A DNA stretch of 64,000 nt from Phycisphaera sp. GTDB taxonomy: Bacteria > Planctomycetota > Phycisphaerae > Phycisphaerales > Phycisphaeraceae. The stretch lies in contig WGMF01000029.1 of assembly GCA_016125215.1 (NCBI GenBank), positions 50,306-114,305 of the forward strand. Direction: 5' to 3'. The notes under the pieces are model-generated. The model worked only from the letters and a program-made list of their open reading frames with translations. It made no database searches and was not told where the DNA came from. Below, piece by piece: positions 53,412 through 63,878 of this stretch. Made by a program: the position numbers and the translations under genes. The stretch's first letter is position 1. The number at the start of each line of letters is the position of its first letter.

Positions 53412-54749
53412 TTACGCCCTGACCCCGCAGGGTTGCAGGCGTGGAGACTCGTTCCGCACGGATTCACACCCCCGCAGGCACAGCGCGTCCATGGCCACCC
53501 CCGGAAGTTCGGGCCAGCGCACGACGAGGTCACGCAATGTCAGGTTGTGGACGTTGTCCGCAACGACGGCGGCGCGGGCGGCGCGGGTGTGGGGGTTGAA
53601 GTTCGAGTTCTGCATGCTCTTTGACGCCGGCACCGCGACGGCGGGGTCTTCGATCTCGGGGACCTCTAACAGGATGTTATCCAGCAGCACGTTCTCGATG
53701 ACCGAGCCGTCCTGCGCGGTCATGACGATCCGCCCGCGTGTCCGGCAGGTGACGTTGCGGACGGTGATGTCGCGGACATGCCCGAGCGTGGGGGTGGGGC
53801 GGACGAACTGCTGGATGTCGATGTAGATGGCCCTTTCACAGGTGACGCCCCCGTCGGGGAACGTTGCCCCGGTGATGTTGTCGAAGGTGATGCGTTCGAC
53901 GGTGCCCGGTTGCCAAAGCTGGAGCTTGATGAGACGCAGCGACTTCGAGGCAATGCAGTTGGTAAACACGATGTCACGGACGTCGCCCGCCACCTCCGCG
54001 CCGCAGCCGAAGGCCGAGCAATTCGTCGAGGCAATGCACTGGCTGAACATCACCCGTTCGCAGGGGACGCCTACGTTCGTCGATTTGACGATGAAGGCGT
54101 CGTCGCCCGTCTCGACGTCGCACTGGCTCACGATCACGTCCCGACAGCCGTTGATCCCGACACCGTCGGCATTGACCGCCATGAGGTTGTTGCGGATGGT
54201 GACGCCCTGAACGCGCGCGTGGTGGCAATCGTAGAGGTGCAGCGTCCAGCCCGGCGACCTGAGGATGTGCAGGTTCTCCACCACGAGGTCGCGGCAGTGG
54301 GCCAGTTCGATAAGCGGGCAGGGTCTTTGGCGAGAGTCGGGCCCGCCGCGCAGCTTGAGTTTGAAGATGCCGTAGACACGTTCATCGTCTGATGCGACGG
54401 GTTCGAGGAACTCGGTGTCCTGCCCGTCGATCACGCCCGGGCCGGTGAGCGCCAGGTTTTCGCAGTGCTCCGCCACGATGAGGTGTTTGCCGGACTGGTC
54501 CTTGTTGTCCGCGTGGTCGGGGCAGACCTCGTATTGCGAGAGGTCGGTCGAGGCCTGGAGGACGCAGCCGCGCTGGAGGTTGAGTTCCACAAGAGAGCGC
54601 AGGGCCACGGTGCCACTGACCCAGATGCCCGGCCCGAGGCTGACCGTGCCGCCGCCTGCGTTGTGGACGAGGTCGAGGGCGTCCTGGATGACCTGCGCGG
54701 TCGCGCGGCCGTGGGGTATTTGGTTGTCGTATTCGAGGTCTAACCGCAT
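53412..54749 (-). CDS. glycoside hydrolase family 28 (polygalacturonase-like)
   Basis: 445 residues from ATG 54747-54749, right-handed beta-helix. GH28 blocks: MAVNADGVGINGCRDVIVSQCDVETGDDAFIVKS (first Asp, Asp pair), CIASTNCSAFGCGAEVAGDVRD (the usual GHG reads GCG here) and RLIKLQLW (RIK-like). The missing His suggests altered or different glycan specificity. There is no signal peptide, so cytoplasmic unless the start is wrong. Confidence 0.85.
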   Translation of the reverse strand: MRLDLEYDNQIPHGRATAQVIQDALDLVHNAGGGTVSLGPGIWVSGTVALRSLVELNLQRGCVLQASTDLSQYEVCPDHADNKDQSGKHLIVAEHCENLALTGPGVIDGQDTEFLEPVASDDERVYGIFKLKLRGGPDSRQRPCPLIELAHCRDLVVENLHILRSPGWTLHLYDCHHARVQGVTIRNNLMAVNADGVGINGCRDVIVSQCDVETGDDAFIVKSTNVGVPCERVMFSQCIASTNCSAFGCGAEVAGDVRDIVFTNCIASKSLRLIKLQLWQPGTVERITFDNITGATFPDGGVTCERAIYIDIQQFVRPTPTLGHVRDITVRNVTCRTRGRIVMTAQDGSVIENVLLDNILLEVPEIEDPAVAVPASKSMQNSNFNPHTRAARAAVVADNVHNLTLRDLVVRWPELPGVAMDALCLRGCESVRNESPRLQPCGVRA

Positions 54750-54797
54750 GGGGACATGGTAATGATTTGCATCGTTTGCAACACGGTGCCGACCCAA

Positions 54798-57700
54798 TCA
54801 CCGTGACAGGCGACCGGGGTGTTCGATCTCGATGCGGTCGCGCACGAGGTCCCACTTGAATTGCTCCGCGGTGAGCGGTGTGGAGATGTTCTCCTGTGTG
54901 ATCGAGCACCTGCGTCCCTGAGTCGCCAGCAACGTGACGGTCTTTTGGACCCCGCGGTATCGCATCTCGTCGCAGAGGATCGTCTTGTCGCCGCTGCGGA
55001 TTCGGACGCTGTTGCGCGCGGTGATGGTTTGCAGCCGGGGTTGCGGGGCGTTGCCGCTGGCCCAGACGCCGATGCCGCCCGTCGCTTCGAGGTCGGCTTC
55101 AAAGTATTGACAATCGAGCTGCACGGGTTTGTTCTGGCCCGCGCCCCTGTGGAGCATCTGTACGCGCTCGAAGATGCGCAGGTCGTTGTATTTCATGTCG
55201 ATCTGCATCTGGCTGGACCACGTGAAGAGCGTCGCGCCCCGGCCTGCGATGGTGACGCCCAGTGTTTTGCCGACGGCGGCGTCGTCGGGGCTGGCGGCGC
55301 GTTGCGCGTCGTCCGGCCGGTAGTCTTCGACGAACATCGTGCCCACGCCGACGACCTGCAGTTGCTGGGGCAGGCTGTCGAAGAAGATCGTCGGGCCTGT
55401 GATGCGCAGGCGCGAGCCGAGCGTCCCGCCGGGGTGGTCGCTCCAGCGTGACGCAAGGAGGACCGCGTTCCCGTCGGCCTGGATGTGGTTGATCGAGTGG
55501 AAATTGTCGAGCACACGCTGTGCGCCCTCTCCCACGGGCTTTTCGACCGCGTTGGCCTCTTCGAGCGATCCCGGGACGAAGTCGATGCGCAGGTCGTCGC
55601 AGGTCAGTCGGCTGGTGTCTTTGCCGAAGTACCCGTCGCTGACAACACCGCCGACGAAGCGCGCCATACCGACGGCGTTGTTGAAGGTCATCGAGTCGAG
55701 CCAGGTGATGGTGAGATTCGACGCGGCCTGCCCTTGCGATTGCGGCGCGGTGCGGACGGTGAAGATGCCCTTGCCCACGACGTGCGCGGTCTTGCCGCTG
55801 TCGGAGAGGACGATGTGCTCACCCGTGAGCGAGCCGTCGTCGCGTGACATGCGGGCGGGGTTGGTGTCGCTGCCGAAGATTTCGACCTGGTCCTGGCCGT
55901 CTTGTCCGGGGACGGTGACGAGGCGGTCGCCCTCGATGCGTGTGGCGCTGCCGTCGATCTCGACGAGCACGTTGTCGGAGGCGGTCAGGCTCGAGACGGT
56001 GACGTTGTTTGCGGGGGGCTTTGCGTCGGTTGGTGGCTGAGCTTGAGCGAGCTGGATTTCCATCTTGCCCGCGTGCAGCGTCCTGCCCGACTCATGAGCG
56101 GCGACATGGCCGGTGGCTTCGAGGCGGGTGGGGGCGTCACCCGAGGTATCGGTGTGTTCCATCGCGATGCGCAGGAGGTCGGACGTCAGTTCCAGGTTGC
56201 GGTCGGCGGGGTTTTGCGATCCACGCCGTGTTGAGCCGGGGTGTGTGACGACGCGGACCGACCCGGAGGCATCGATGCCTTGAATTGTGGGGCCTGTCGT
56301 GCCGGGATCGCCCAGAGAGAGTGCGAGCTTGTCCGTGGCGAGTTCAAACTGCGGGTGATCGGTGAACACATTGCCCCGGAAGGTGACATACCGCAGTGCC
56401 CCGACGCCGGGCGAACCGTCCGCGCTAACTTGTGGGTCAAATACCAGGTCCACCCGGTCGGACCATTTCACTTGCAAGCCCTCTGACAGATTGTTAGATG
56501 TCGCCGGGGTCGGTGGCGTGGTGGATGGTGGGGTGACGGTTTGGATATCGGCATTGATGGCGCGCAACTTGCCGGGGCCGACGATCTGGCCGATCCCGGT
56601 CGACTGGTCGATCACGAGCCTTTCCCCCTCGAGCACGCCGAGGCTGGGCGAATCGAGCATCATCGGTTGTTTATCCGACCCGTTCACACGGATGCGCCCG
56701 GTACTCTTGAGGTAGTCCATGTCCGAAGCGAGGATCACTTCATCGTTGAGTGTGGTGACACGCAATGGGCTGCCCGACATCATGAGCATGGAATCGTCGG
56801 GGCCGGCCAGTTCCGTGGGCGGGTTTTCCTCCGGCACGACAACGAACGGCCCGGTCCAGTGGACCACGATCTCGTCCGACTCCGCGGGTGGAGTTGAATT
56901 CGTTTCAGGTTGGGCATCGTGGGCAGGGGCTGGGTGTTGATCCTGTGTGGGAGTTTGTACGGGCGGGCTGGGATTCAGCGGAGTGGTGTTGTTCGGTGTG
57001 GAGTCAACGGATTGTGCGGCGTCGCTGGGCGGGGGCAGTCGGGTGAGCAGCGATTCCTGGTTATCCGTTCGACCGAGCGAGAAGAGCATCGCCAGCGTGT
57101 CGGCGTCCACGCGCTTGACCAGGTCGCCCGTCACGACGACACGCTGTTCGAAGAGGGCACGGTAGAAGATCGTCGGCTTGGAAGGTGTATCGGGTGTTGT
57201 GGGGGTCGAGTGATCGGATGGGCCTGGTGCATCGGGCGTGTCGGGCCGGGAAGTCGTCACCGTGCTGTCGGGTGTGGCAGGGATAACGGTTGTGGCGTCG
57301 GTTTGATTGACAGGGGCTTTGACGGGGGCCGGTGCGTTGCCTTTGGGAGTGCGTGTGCGCAGGCGCAGCTCCTGTCCCCTTGCGACTTCAAGCCGTTCGA
57401 CCCGACCGCGGAGCTGGTTGTAGGAAATGGTCAGACCCGACCCGAGGAAGTGGATGTCAGAGCCGACGACCTCGACATTGCCCGTGGACTCGATGTGGCC
57501 CAATCGCAGGTCGAAACGCACGGGCTCGTCAAAGAAAATCTTCAGCCTTGCGTCACGGCTTGCTTCATCGGTCGAAACCGTGCGGTCGGGTGGGCATTCG
57601 TAGAGCGTCAGTCGCACGTGGCCCGTGAGGGTGCCGCTCTCGGGCTGGGAGTCGGGGGCATACATGCGGGCGCTGTCGGACTTGACCTGGATCACGCGCG

Positions 57701-58022
57701 TCGGGGTGAGGTAGACCTCGGTGGTCAGGTTGTCGACCTCGACATTGGACGCGGGCATCGGTCTAAAGTGCTGGCCGGTGATGCGCGTGAGTTGGCCTTT
57801 CTCGTTGGTGCGTTCGATGATGTAACCGCCGGCCTCGGAGGGGATCGTAGGGTCGGACGAGCCGATCTTGAGTGGCGGGGGGAGTTGGCCGGGCTCGATG
57901 TTCGCGTTGATCTTCGGTCGCTCCGGGCCTTGCGGCGGGGCTTCGCCGAAGATCACGGTAAACACGAGCACCCCCGCAGCCAGGAGTGTCGCCAAGGCGA
58001 TGATGGCAAAACGCTTGAGCAT
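54798..58022 (-). CDS. giant LptC/LptA (OstA)-like protein
   Basis: 1074 residues. N-terminal membrane anchor (FAIIALATLLAAGVLVFTVIF), then an LptC-like region (~50-200: GGYIIERTNEKGQLTRITGQHF, VYLTPTRVIQVKSDSARMYAP) and a series of OstA/LptA-like beta-jellyroll strands (RLVIDQSTGIGQIVGPGKLRAIN, SLTGEHIVLSDSGKTAHVVGKGIF, LQVVGVGTMFVEDYRP) broken by Pro/Thr/Asp-rich linkers (~235-400). It would carry lipopolysaccharide across the periplasm as a one-piece LptC-LptA bridge; normally LptC and LptA are ~190 residues each. LptB/F/G are not seen. Confidence 0.8.
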   Translation of the reverse strand: MLKRFAIIALATLLAAGVLVFTVIFGEAPPQGPERPKINANIEPGQLPPPLKIGSSDPTIPSEAGGYIIERTNEKGQLTRITGQHFRPMPASNVEVDNLTTEVYLTPTRVIQVKSDSARMYAPDSQPESGTLTGHVRLTLYECPPDRTVSTDEASRDARLKIFFDEPVRFDLRLGHIESTGNVEVVGSDIHFLGSGLTISYNQLRGRVERLEVARGQELRLRTRTPKGNAPAPVKAPVNQTDATTVIPATPDSTVTTSRPDTPDAPGPSDHSTPTTPDTPSKPTIFYRALFEQRVVVTGDLVKRVDADTLAMLFSLGRTDNQESLLTRLPPPSDAAQSVDSTPNNTTPLNPSPPVQTPTQDQHPAPAHDAQPETNSTPPAESDEIVVHWTGPFVVVPEENPPTELAGPDDSMLMMSGSPLRVTTLNDEVILASDMDYLKSTGRIRVNGSDKQPMMLDSPSLGVLEGERLVIDQSTGIGQIVGPGKLRAINADIQTVTPPSTTPPTPATSNNLSEGLQVKWSDRVDLVFDPQVSADGSPGVGALRYVTFRGNVFTDHPQFELATDKLALSLGDPGTTGPTIQGIDASGSVRVVTHPGSTRRGSQNPADRNLELTSDLLRIAMEHTDTSGDAPTRLEATGHVAAHESGRTLHAGKMEIQLAQAQPPTDAKPPANNVTVSSLTASDNVLVEIDGSATRIEGDRLVTVPGQDGQDQVEIFGSDTNPARMSRDDGSLTGEHIVLSDSGKTAHVVGKGIFTVRTAPQSQGQAASNLTITWLDSMTFNNAVGMARFVGGVVSDGYFGKDTSRLTCDDLRIDFVPGSLEEANAVEKPVGEGAQRVLDNFHSINHIQADGNAVLLASRWSDHPGGTLGSRLRITGPTIFFDSLPQQLQVVGVGTMFVEDYRPDDAQRAASPDDAAVGKTLGVTIAGRGATLFTWSSQMQIDMKYNDLRIFERVQMLHRGAGQNKPVQLDCQYFEADLEATGGIGVWASGNAPQPRLQTITARNSVRIRSGDKTILCDEMRYRGVQKTVTLLATQGRRCSITQENISTPLTAEQFKWDLVRDRIEIEHPGRLSR

Positions 58023-58194
58023 CGGTAACAGTTTACGCGGTCAAACACACGGATGTCGGCTGGCGGGTTAGACGCACGCCGACCGTCGCCGGTGCCGGTG
58101 CATCTGCTATCATCCCGGCCTTGGCGGACATGCTATTTTCTAGCCAGAGTGCCTTCACCCCGATCCCCTCACAGCCCCCAACACGGACACCCCC

Positions 58195-59610
58195 ATGAGC
58201 CTCGACAAGATCTTCAAAGCCTACGACGTGCGAGCGGTATACCCCGATCCATTGAACGAAGCCGCCGCCCTGCGCGTGGGTTACGCCGCCGGCCAGTTTC
58301 TCGGTCGGTCCAGTGGCGTGGCCAGCGGGGGCACGGTGCTGGTCAGCCGGGACATGCGTCCTCACTCGCCGCGGTTGTGTGAAGCGTTGGTCAAAGGGTT
58401 GCGGTCGTCGGGGGTGAACGTCGTGGACCTGGGCATGTGCGACACGAGCTTCATGTATTTTGCGGTCAACCACGTGCCCAAAGCGGTGGGGGGCATCCAG
58501 GTGACCGCCAGCCACAACCCGATCCAATACAACGGCTTCAAGATTTCGGGCATGCAGGCCAAACCCATCGGGGCCGACTCGGGCCTCAAGGACATCCAGA
58601 AAGTCGCTGTCGGTTTGAGTGACGCGGCCCTCGCGGTGCTCTCACCCACCGGATCTTACAGTCAGTTAGACCTCTGGGACGAATACCGCAAGCACGTGCT
58701 CAAGTTCCTCTCGCCCCTCAAGCGCCCGATCAAGGTCTTCATCGACGCCTGCAACGGCATGGGCGGCAAGCTGGTGCCGAAGATTTTCGAGGGCGTCGAG
58801 AACCTGACGATCATCCCCGTTAATTTCGAGATCACCGGCTCGTTCGTCCACGAGCCCAACCCGCTCGTCGCGGAGAACATGGTCCCGACGCAGGAGGGCG
58901 TGAAGGAACACAAGGCCGACCTGGGCGTGTGCTTCGACGGCGACGCCGACCGCTGCATCCTCACCGATGAGAAGGGCCAGACGATCGGCTGCGACCACCT
59001 CACCGCGCTGTTGTGCGAACACTTCCTCAACCAGGCACGCAACGCGACGGTCATTTATGACCTGCGTTCGAGCAAGGCGGTGGAAGAGCGCATCCGTGAA
59101 CTGGGCGGCAAGCCCGCCAAGAGCCGGGTGGGCCACGTGTTCATGAAGGCGCTCTTACGTCAGACCCACGGGATTTTTGGTGGCGAACTCTCGGGTCACT
59201 TCTACTTCCGTGACAACTCGTTTGCCGACTCGGGCGCGATCGCCTTTGCCGCGGTGCTCAGTGTGCTGGGTTCAGCCAAGAAGCCCATGAGCGAGTTGAT
59301 TGCCCCGTTCAAGAAGTACCCCCAATCGGGCGAGATCAACTTCAAGACCGAGGATAAAGCCAGGGTGCTTGACTCACTCAAAGACACCTTCCGGGGGGCC
59401 AAGATCGATGAGCTCGACGGTGTCACCATCGACGCGTGGGACGCATCCAACGACGTAGGCGGCCTGCCCGGGGGCTGGTGGTTCAACGTGCGCGCCAGCA
59501 ACACCGAACCCCTCTTACGCCTCAACGCCGAAGCCAGGGACCAGGGCCACCTCAACGCGATCCTGGCCAAGATCAAGCCGATGCTCGGCGAAGAAGCCAA
59601 GGGGCACTGA
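58195..59610 (+). CDS. phosphomannomutase/phosphoglucomutase
   Basis: 471 residues of the alpha-D-phosphohexomutase family, converting hexose 6-phosphate to 1-phosphate for sugar-nucleotide synthesis. Phosphoserine loop GGIQVTASHNPIQYNGFKI, metal loop GVCFDGDADRCILTD, sugar loop GGELSGHFYFRD, phosphate loop RASNTEPLLRLNAEA. Normal length. It diverges from the LptC/LptA-like gene and may supply sugars for the envelope. Confidence 0.95.
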   Translation: MSLDKIFKAYDVRAVYPDPLNEAAALRVGYAAGQFLGRSSGVASGGTVLVSRDMRPHSPRLCEALVKGLRSSGVNVVDLGMCDTSFMYFAVNHVPKAVGGIQVTASHNPIQYNGFKISGMQAKPIGADSGLKDIQKVAVGLSDAALAVLSPTGSYSQLDLWDEYRKHVLKFLSPLKRPIKVFIDACNGMGGKLVPKIFEGVENLTIIPVNFEITGSFVHEPNPLVAENMVPTQEGVKEHKADLGVCFDGDADRCILTDEKGQTIGCDHLTALLCEHFLNQARNATVIYDLRSSKAVEERIRELGGKPAKSRVGHVFMKALLRQTHGIFGGELSGHFYFRDNSFADSGAIAFAAVLSVLGSAKKPMSELIAPFKKYPQSGEINFKTEDKARVLDSLKDTFRGAKIDELDGVTIDAWDASNDVGGLPGGWWFNVRASNTEPLLRLNAEARDQGHLNAILAKIKPMLGEEAKGH

Positions 59611-59685
59611 ACGGAATAACATTCCATGACCGAGTGTTGTCGTCTGTGTCAGCGTGCGGAAGCACACCTCACACAGGAGTCTGTC

Positions 59686-60822
59686 ATGTGGCGCTTTCTT
59701 TTCCTGCTTTTTCCGCTTGTTTTATCGTCCTGCACGGTTCACGCCGCCGAATCCGAGCAGCCCGAAAATAAGGAGACCCCCGGTATGGTGTCCGTCAAAG
59801 TATTCAACGACCAAGGTGAACTCGTCGGCCCCTTCGAGATGGCCAAGGTCGTCAAGAGCGACGACGAGTGGAAGACGCAACTCGGTGACGAGGCTTACCG
59901 CATCCTGCGGAACAAGGGGACCGAGGCCCCGTTCTGTGGCACGCTGCTCGATAACAAGAAAGAGGGCGTCTACGTCTGCGCCGGGTGTGATCTGCCGCTC
60001 TTTACTTCCGGGGGCAAGTTCCACTCGGGCACGGGTTGGCCGAGCTTTTTCCAGCCGATCGCGAAAGAAAACATCGTCGAGAAGTCCGACACCAGTCACG
60101 GGATGGTGCGGACGGAGATTCTTTGTGCGCGGTGTGACGGGCACCTCGGGCACGTGTTTGAAGACGGCCCGCGCCCGACGGGGCTGCGTTACTGCGTCAA
60201 CGGTGAGTCGCTCAAGTTTGTCGATCAGGACAAGCTTGCCACGCTGGCCGATCCCGCGACGAAGCAGGCCGCAGCCGCCGGTGATTCTGAGTTGGCCACA
60301 GCGGTATTGGCCGGTGGGTGTTTCTGGTGTACCGAGGCGGTGTTTGAACCACTCAAGGGCGTAGTGAGTGTCGAGTCCGGCTACAGCGGTGGGTCGAAAG
60401 AGACCGCCAACTACCCCGCGGTCTGCACCGGCACGACGGGCCACGCCGAGGCGATCCGCATCACTTATGACCCCCGGAAGATTTCCTATGAGAAACTCCT
60501 AAAAATCTTTTTCACCGTTGCGCACGACCCGACGACGCTCAACCGCCAGGGGGCCGACGAGGGCACACAGTACCGCTCGGCCATCTTCTACGCCAATGAA
60601 AATGAAAAGTCCGAAGCGCAGGCGATGATCCAGCACCTGTCGGATAGCGGTGAAATCAAGGGCAAGATCGTCACCACGCTCGAACCCTTGAAGGCTTTCT
60701 ATCCCGCAGAGAAATACCACCAGGACTACGCGAAGAACAACCCCGACCAGCCCTACATCCGCGCCGCGGCGCAGCCCAAGGTTGAGAAGCTGCAGAAGAA
60801 ATACGGCGATGAGTTGAAGTGA
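59686..60822 (+). CDS. msrBA: lipoprotein MsrB-MsrA methionine sulfoxide reductase fusion
   Basis: 378 residues from ATG 59686 (AGGAGT upstream). Lipoprotein-type signal [16 protein letters not shown]. The MsrB domain comes first: zinc pairs VCAGC and [17 protein letters not shown], catalytic Cys in [12 protein letters not shown]. The MsrA domain follows at ~215: [22 protein letters not shown] with the catalytic Cys, and EKYHQDY. It repairs both R- and S-sulfoxides of methionine in exported proteins. Two CTTCCGGGGG words (60005, 60471). Confidence 0.93.
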   Translation: MWRFLFLLFPLVLSSCTVHAAESEQPENKETPGMVSVKVFNDQGELVGPFEMAKVVKSDDEWKTQLGDEAYRILRNKGTEAPFCGTLLDNKKEGVYVCAGCDLPLFTSGGKFHSGTGWPSFFQPIAKENIVEKSDTSHGMVRTEILCARCDGHLGHVFEDGPRPTGLRYCVNGESLKFVDQDKLATLADPATKQAAAAGDSELATAVLAGGCFWCTEAVFEPLKGVVSVESGYSGGSKETANYPAVCTGTTGHAEAIRITYDPRKISYEKLLKIFFTVAHDPTTLNRQGADEGTQYRSAIFYANENEKSEAQAMIQHLSDSGEIKGKIVTTLEPLKAFYPAEKYHQDYAKNNPDQPYIRAAAQPKVEKLQKKYGDELK

Positions 60823-60899
60823 AGTTCGTGATTGCGGTACGACCCCGCATCTTCATGCATAGCCATTAACCGAGGTGTTGATTTGGAAACTTCCGGGGG

Positions 60900-62330
60900 C
60901 TACCAGTGCACGGTGTTGTGCAGGATCATCACGGCGGTGGTGAAGTAGATGACCAGGCCGGTGACGTCGACGAGGGTGGCGACGAAGGGCGCGGAGATCG
61001 TGGCGGGGTCGAGGCGCAGGGCCTTGAGGAGGAAGGGGAGCATCGCGCCCATGATGGTGCCCCAGAGGACGACGCCGATGAGCGACACGGACACCGCGAT
61101 GGCGACCATGTGGTAGCTCGAGACGTGGTCGCCGTGCTGGATGGTGTAATCGACCCAACCCATCCACTGCCAGAGGTGGATGCGGACGAGGCCCAGCGCC
61201 CCGAGCAGCAGGCCAAGAAGGATGCCGCACGCCAGTTCTCGTCGCATGACGTGCCACCACTGTTTGAGGCTGACCTCACCCACGGCGATGGCGCGGATAA
61301 TCAGAGTCGAGGCCTGCGAACCGCTGTTGCCCCCGGAAGAGATAATCAGAGGCACAAACAACGCCAGCACGCTGGCCTGTTCGATCTGGTGCTGGAACCT
61401 GCCCATGGCGCTGGCGGTGAGCATCTCTCCGACGAAGAGCACGCTCAGCCACGAGCCGCGCTTCCGGGCAAGCTCGAAAAGACTTACAGAAAGATAGGGT
61501 TCGGAGAGCGCCTCGACACCGCCCATTTTCTGCGCGTCCTCGGTGGCTTCGGCGCGGGCCACGTCCGCCACGTCGTCGGCGGTGACGATGCCGACCATCA
61601 CGCCCTCGTCGTTGACCACGGGCAAGGCGAACGTGTCGTGGCGTTCCATGGTGCGTACCGCCGCTTCGCGGTCGTCGGTGGCACGCAGCGCGACGAAGTT
61701 CTCGTCCATCAGGGAACGCACCTTGGTGGTCGGTTCGCTGAGGACGAAGACGCGGATCCGCAGGTCGTCGAGCAGGACCCCGTGGTCGTCGACAACGTAG
61801 ACATAGGTAAACGTCTCCGCGTCCCGGCCGAATTGACGGAAGTGCGCGATGGCCTGCTCCACCGTCCATTCGGGTTTGACGGTGAGGTAGTAGGGCGTCA
61901 TCAACCTGCCGACCGACTCCTCGGGGTAGCCCAGGAGGAACTGAGTCCGCCTGCGTGTGTCGGGTCTCATGGTGGCAAGCAGTCGTGCGGTGACTTCGCC
62001 GGGCATCTCCTCCATGAGCGTGGCACGGTCGTCGGGTGCCAGGCCCTCCATGAGTTCGGTGAGGTGTTCGTCGGAGAGCACTTCGAGCAGTTGTTCCTGC
62101 TCGTCGGGTTGCTGGAGTGAGAAGACGCTGCCCTGCCGCGCGCGGGAGAGCAGGCGGAAAGCGATCACCTTGTCGTCGCTATCGAGCGAGGCGATCACGT
62201 CAGCCAGCTCGGGGTCGAGCAGCTCCGACATCGCGGCGCGGGCCTCGTCGGTCCGTTTGGCGTGCAGCATCTCCGCCAGGTCCGGCGCGACGAGGTCACG
62301 CATCATCACCGATTCGCCCGTTTCGCTCAT
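60900..62330 (-). CDS. mgtE: magnesium transporter MgtE
   Basis: 476 residues from ATG 62328-62330. N domain helices (AEMLHAKRTDEARAAMSELLDPELADVIASLD ... MPGEVTARLLATM), two CBS domains (SVGRLMTPYYLTVKPEWTVEQAI; TKVRSLMDENFVALRATDDREAAV) that sense cytosolic magnesium, then a five-helix channel with the pore region LIISSGGNSGSQASTLIIRA. Complete MgtE architecture. A CTTCCGGGGG word abuts the stop (60890-60899). Confidence 0.95.
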   Translation of the reverse strand: MSETGESVMMRDLVAPDLAEMLHAKRTDEARAAMSELLDPELADVIASLDSDDKVIAFRLLSRARQGSVFSLQQPDEQEQLLEVLSDEHLTELMEGLAPDDRATLMEEMPGEVTARLLATMRPDTRRRTQFLLGYPEESVGRLMTPYYLTVKPEWTVEQAIAHFRQFGRDAETFTYVYVVDDHGVLLDDLRIRVFVLSEPTTKVRSLMDENFVALRATDDREAAVRTMERHDTFALPVVNDEGVMVGIVTADDVADVARAEATEDAQKMGGVEALSEPYLSVSLFELARKRGSWLSVLFVGEMLTASAMGRFQHQIEQASVLALFVPLIISSGGNSGSQASTLIIRAIAVGEVSLKQWWHVMRRELACGILLGLLLGALGLVRIHLWQWMGWVDYTIQHGDHVSSYHMVAIAVSVSLIGVVLWGTIMGAMLPFLLKALRLDPATISAPFVATLVDVTGLVIYFTTAVMILHNTVHW

Positions 62331-62444
62331 GGTCAAACCCCTTGACGCACTTGGCCCGGATGACACCACGCATTATCATCGCCTGCTCAAGGCTTCTCAA
62401 CACCCGGCTTTGCCGACGCACGTCTCCCACACAGGAGGTCCGCC

Positions 62445-63857
62445 ATGACGCCCGCCCAAGTGCTCCAGTTCGTCAAACAGAAAAAGATCGAATTCATCGA
62501 CTGCCGGTTCATGGACTTCCCCGGTCTTTGGCAACACACCACCTACCCTTCGAGCGAGCTCAAGCTCAGCAGCTTCAAGGAGGGCTTCGGGTTTGACGGC
62601 TCTTCGATCCGCGGGTGGCAGGCGATCAACGAGAGTGACATGATCCTCGTCCCCGTGGCCGACACCGCCAAGATCGACCCGTTCTACGATCGGCCGACGC
62701 TCTCGCTCATCTGCGACATCAAGGACCCCGTGACCAAGAAGAATTATTCACGCGACCCGCGCTCCGTCGGGCGCAAGGCCGTCGAGTATCTCAAGGCCAG
62801 CAAGATCGCCGACCGCGCCTACTTCGGCCCGGAGATGGAGTTCTTCGTCTTCGACAACGTCTGGTACGACCAGAAAATCAACGAGGCGGCCTACCGGGTC
62901 GACTCGGTCGAGGGCATCTGGAACCGCGGTCGGCAGGACATCACCAACCTCGGCTACCAGGTCCGTCAGAAAGAGGGCTACTTCCCCTGCCCGCCGATGG
63001 ACACCATGACCAACCTGCGTTCGGAGATGGTCGCGGTGATGACGGCGATGGGTATCCCCGTCGAGTGCCACCACCACGAAGTGGCGACCGGCGGCCAGGC
63101 CGAGATCGACCTTCGCTTCCAGGAACTCGTCCACATGGCCGACACCTGCATGTATTACAAATACATCGTCAAGAACGTCGCGGCGCGGCACGGCAAGGTC
63201 GCCACCTTCATGCCCAAGCCCCTCTTCCAGGACAACGGCTCGGGCATGCACACGCACTTCTCGCTCTGGAAGGGCGACCGCCCGCTCTTTGCCGGGAAAA
63301 AATACGCGGGGCTGAGCGAGCTGGGCCTCTACGCCATCGGCGGCATCCTCAAACACGCCGCCTCGCTCATCGCCTTCACCAACCCGACGACCAACTCTTT
63401 CAAGCGCTTAGTCCCCGGCTACGAAGCCCCGGTCAACCTCGTCTACTCCTCACGCAACCGTTCGGCTGCGATCCGCATCCCCGTCTACTCCGACAACCCC
63501 AAGACCAAGCGCATCGAGTTCCGCTGCCCCGATTCGTCGTGCAACCCTTACCTGGCGTTTGCCGCGATGACCATGGCCGCCATCGACGGGATCAAAAACA
63601 AGATCCACCCCGGCGACCCGCTCGACCGCGACCTCTACGACCTCGAACCCGAGGAGTACGAGGCCATCGCCTCCGCGCCGACCGACCTAGAAGAGGCGCT
63701 CGACGCGCTGGAAAAAGACCACCGCTTCCTCCTCGAAGGCGGTGTCTTTACCGAGGACGTGATCCACTACTGGATCATGTACAAACGCGAGAACGAAGTG
63801 GCTGCGCTGCGCCAGCGACCGCACCCCTTCGAGTTCTGCATGTACTTCGATATTTAG
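62445..63857 (+). CDS. glnA: type I glutamine synthetase
   Basis: 470 residues, glutamate-ammonia ligase. Signatures: [100 protein letters not shown]. The adenylylation-type Tyr is present in [10 protein letters not shown], so GlnE control is possible. The start has AGGAGG upstream. It diverges from mgtE. Confidence 0.97.
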   Translation: MTPAQVLQFVKQKKIEFIDCRFMDFPGLWQHTTYPSSELKLSSFKEGFGFDGSSIRGWQAINESDMILVPVADTAKIDPFYDRPTLSLICDIKDPVTKKNYSRDPRSVGRKAVEYLKASKIADRAYFGPEMEFFVFDNVWYDQKINEAAYRVDSVEGIWNRGRQDITNLGYQVRQKEGYFPCPPMDTMTNLRSEMVAVMTAMGIPVECHHHEVATGGQAEIDLRFQELVHMADTCMYYKYIVKNVAARHGKVATFMPKPLFQDNGSGMHTHFSLWKGDRPLFAGKKYAGLSELGLYAIGGILKHAASLIAFTNPTTNSFKRLVPGYEAPVNLVYSSRNRSAAIRIPVYSDNPKTKRIEFRCPDSSCNPYLAFAAMTMAAIDGIKNKIHPGDPLDRDLYDLEPEEYEAIASAPTDLEEALDALEKDHRFLLEGGVFTEDVIHYWIMYKRENEVAALRQRPHPFEFCMYFDI

Positions 63858-63878
63858 ACCCTCTAATACCAATCCCAT

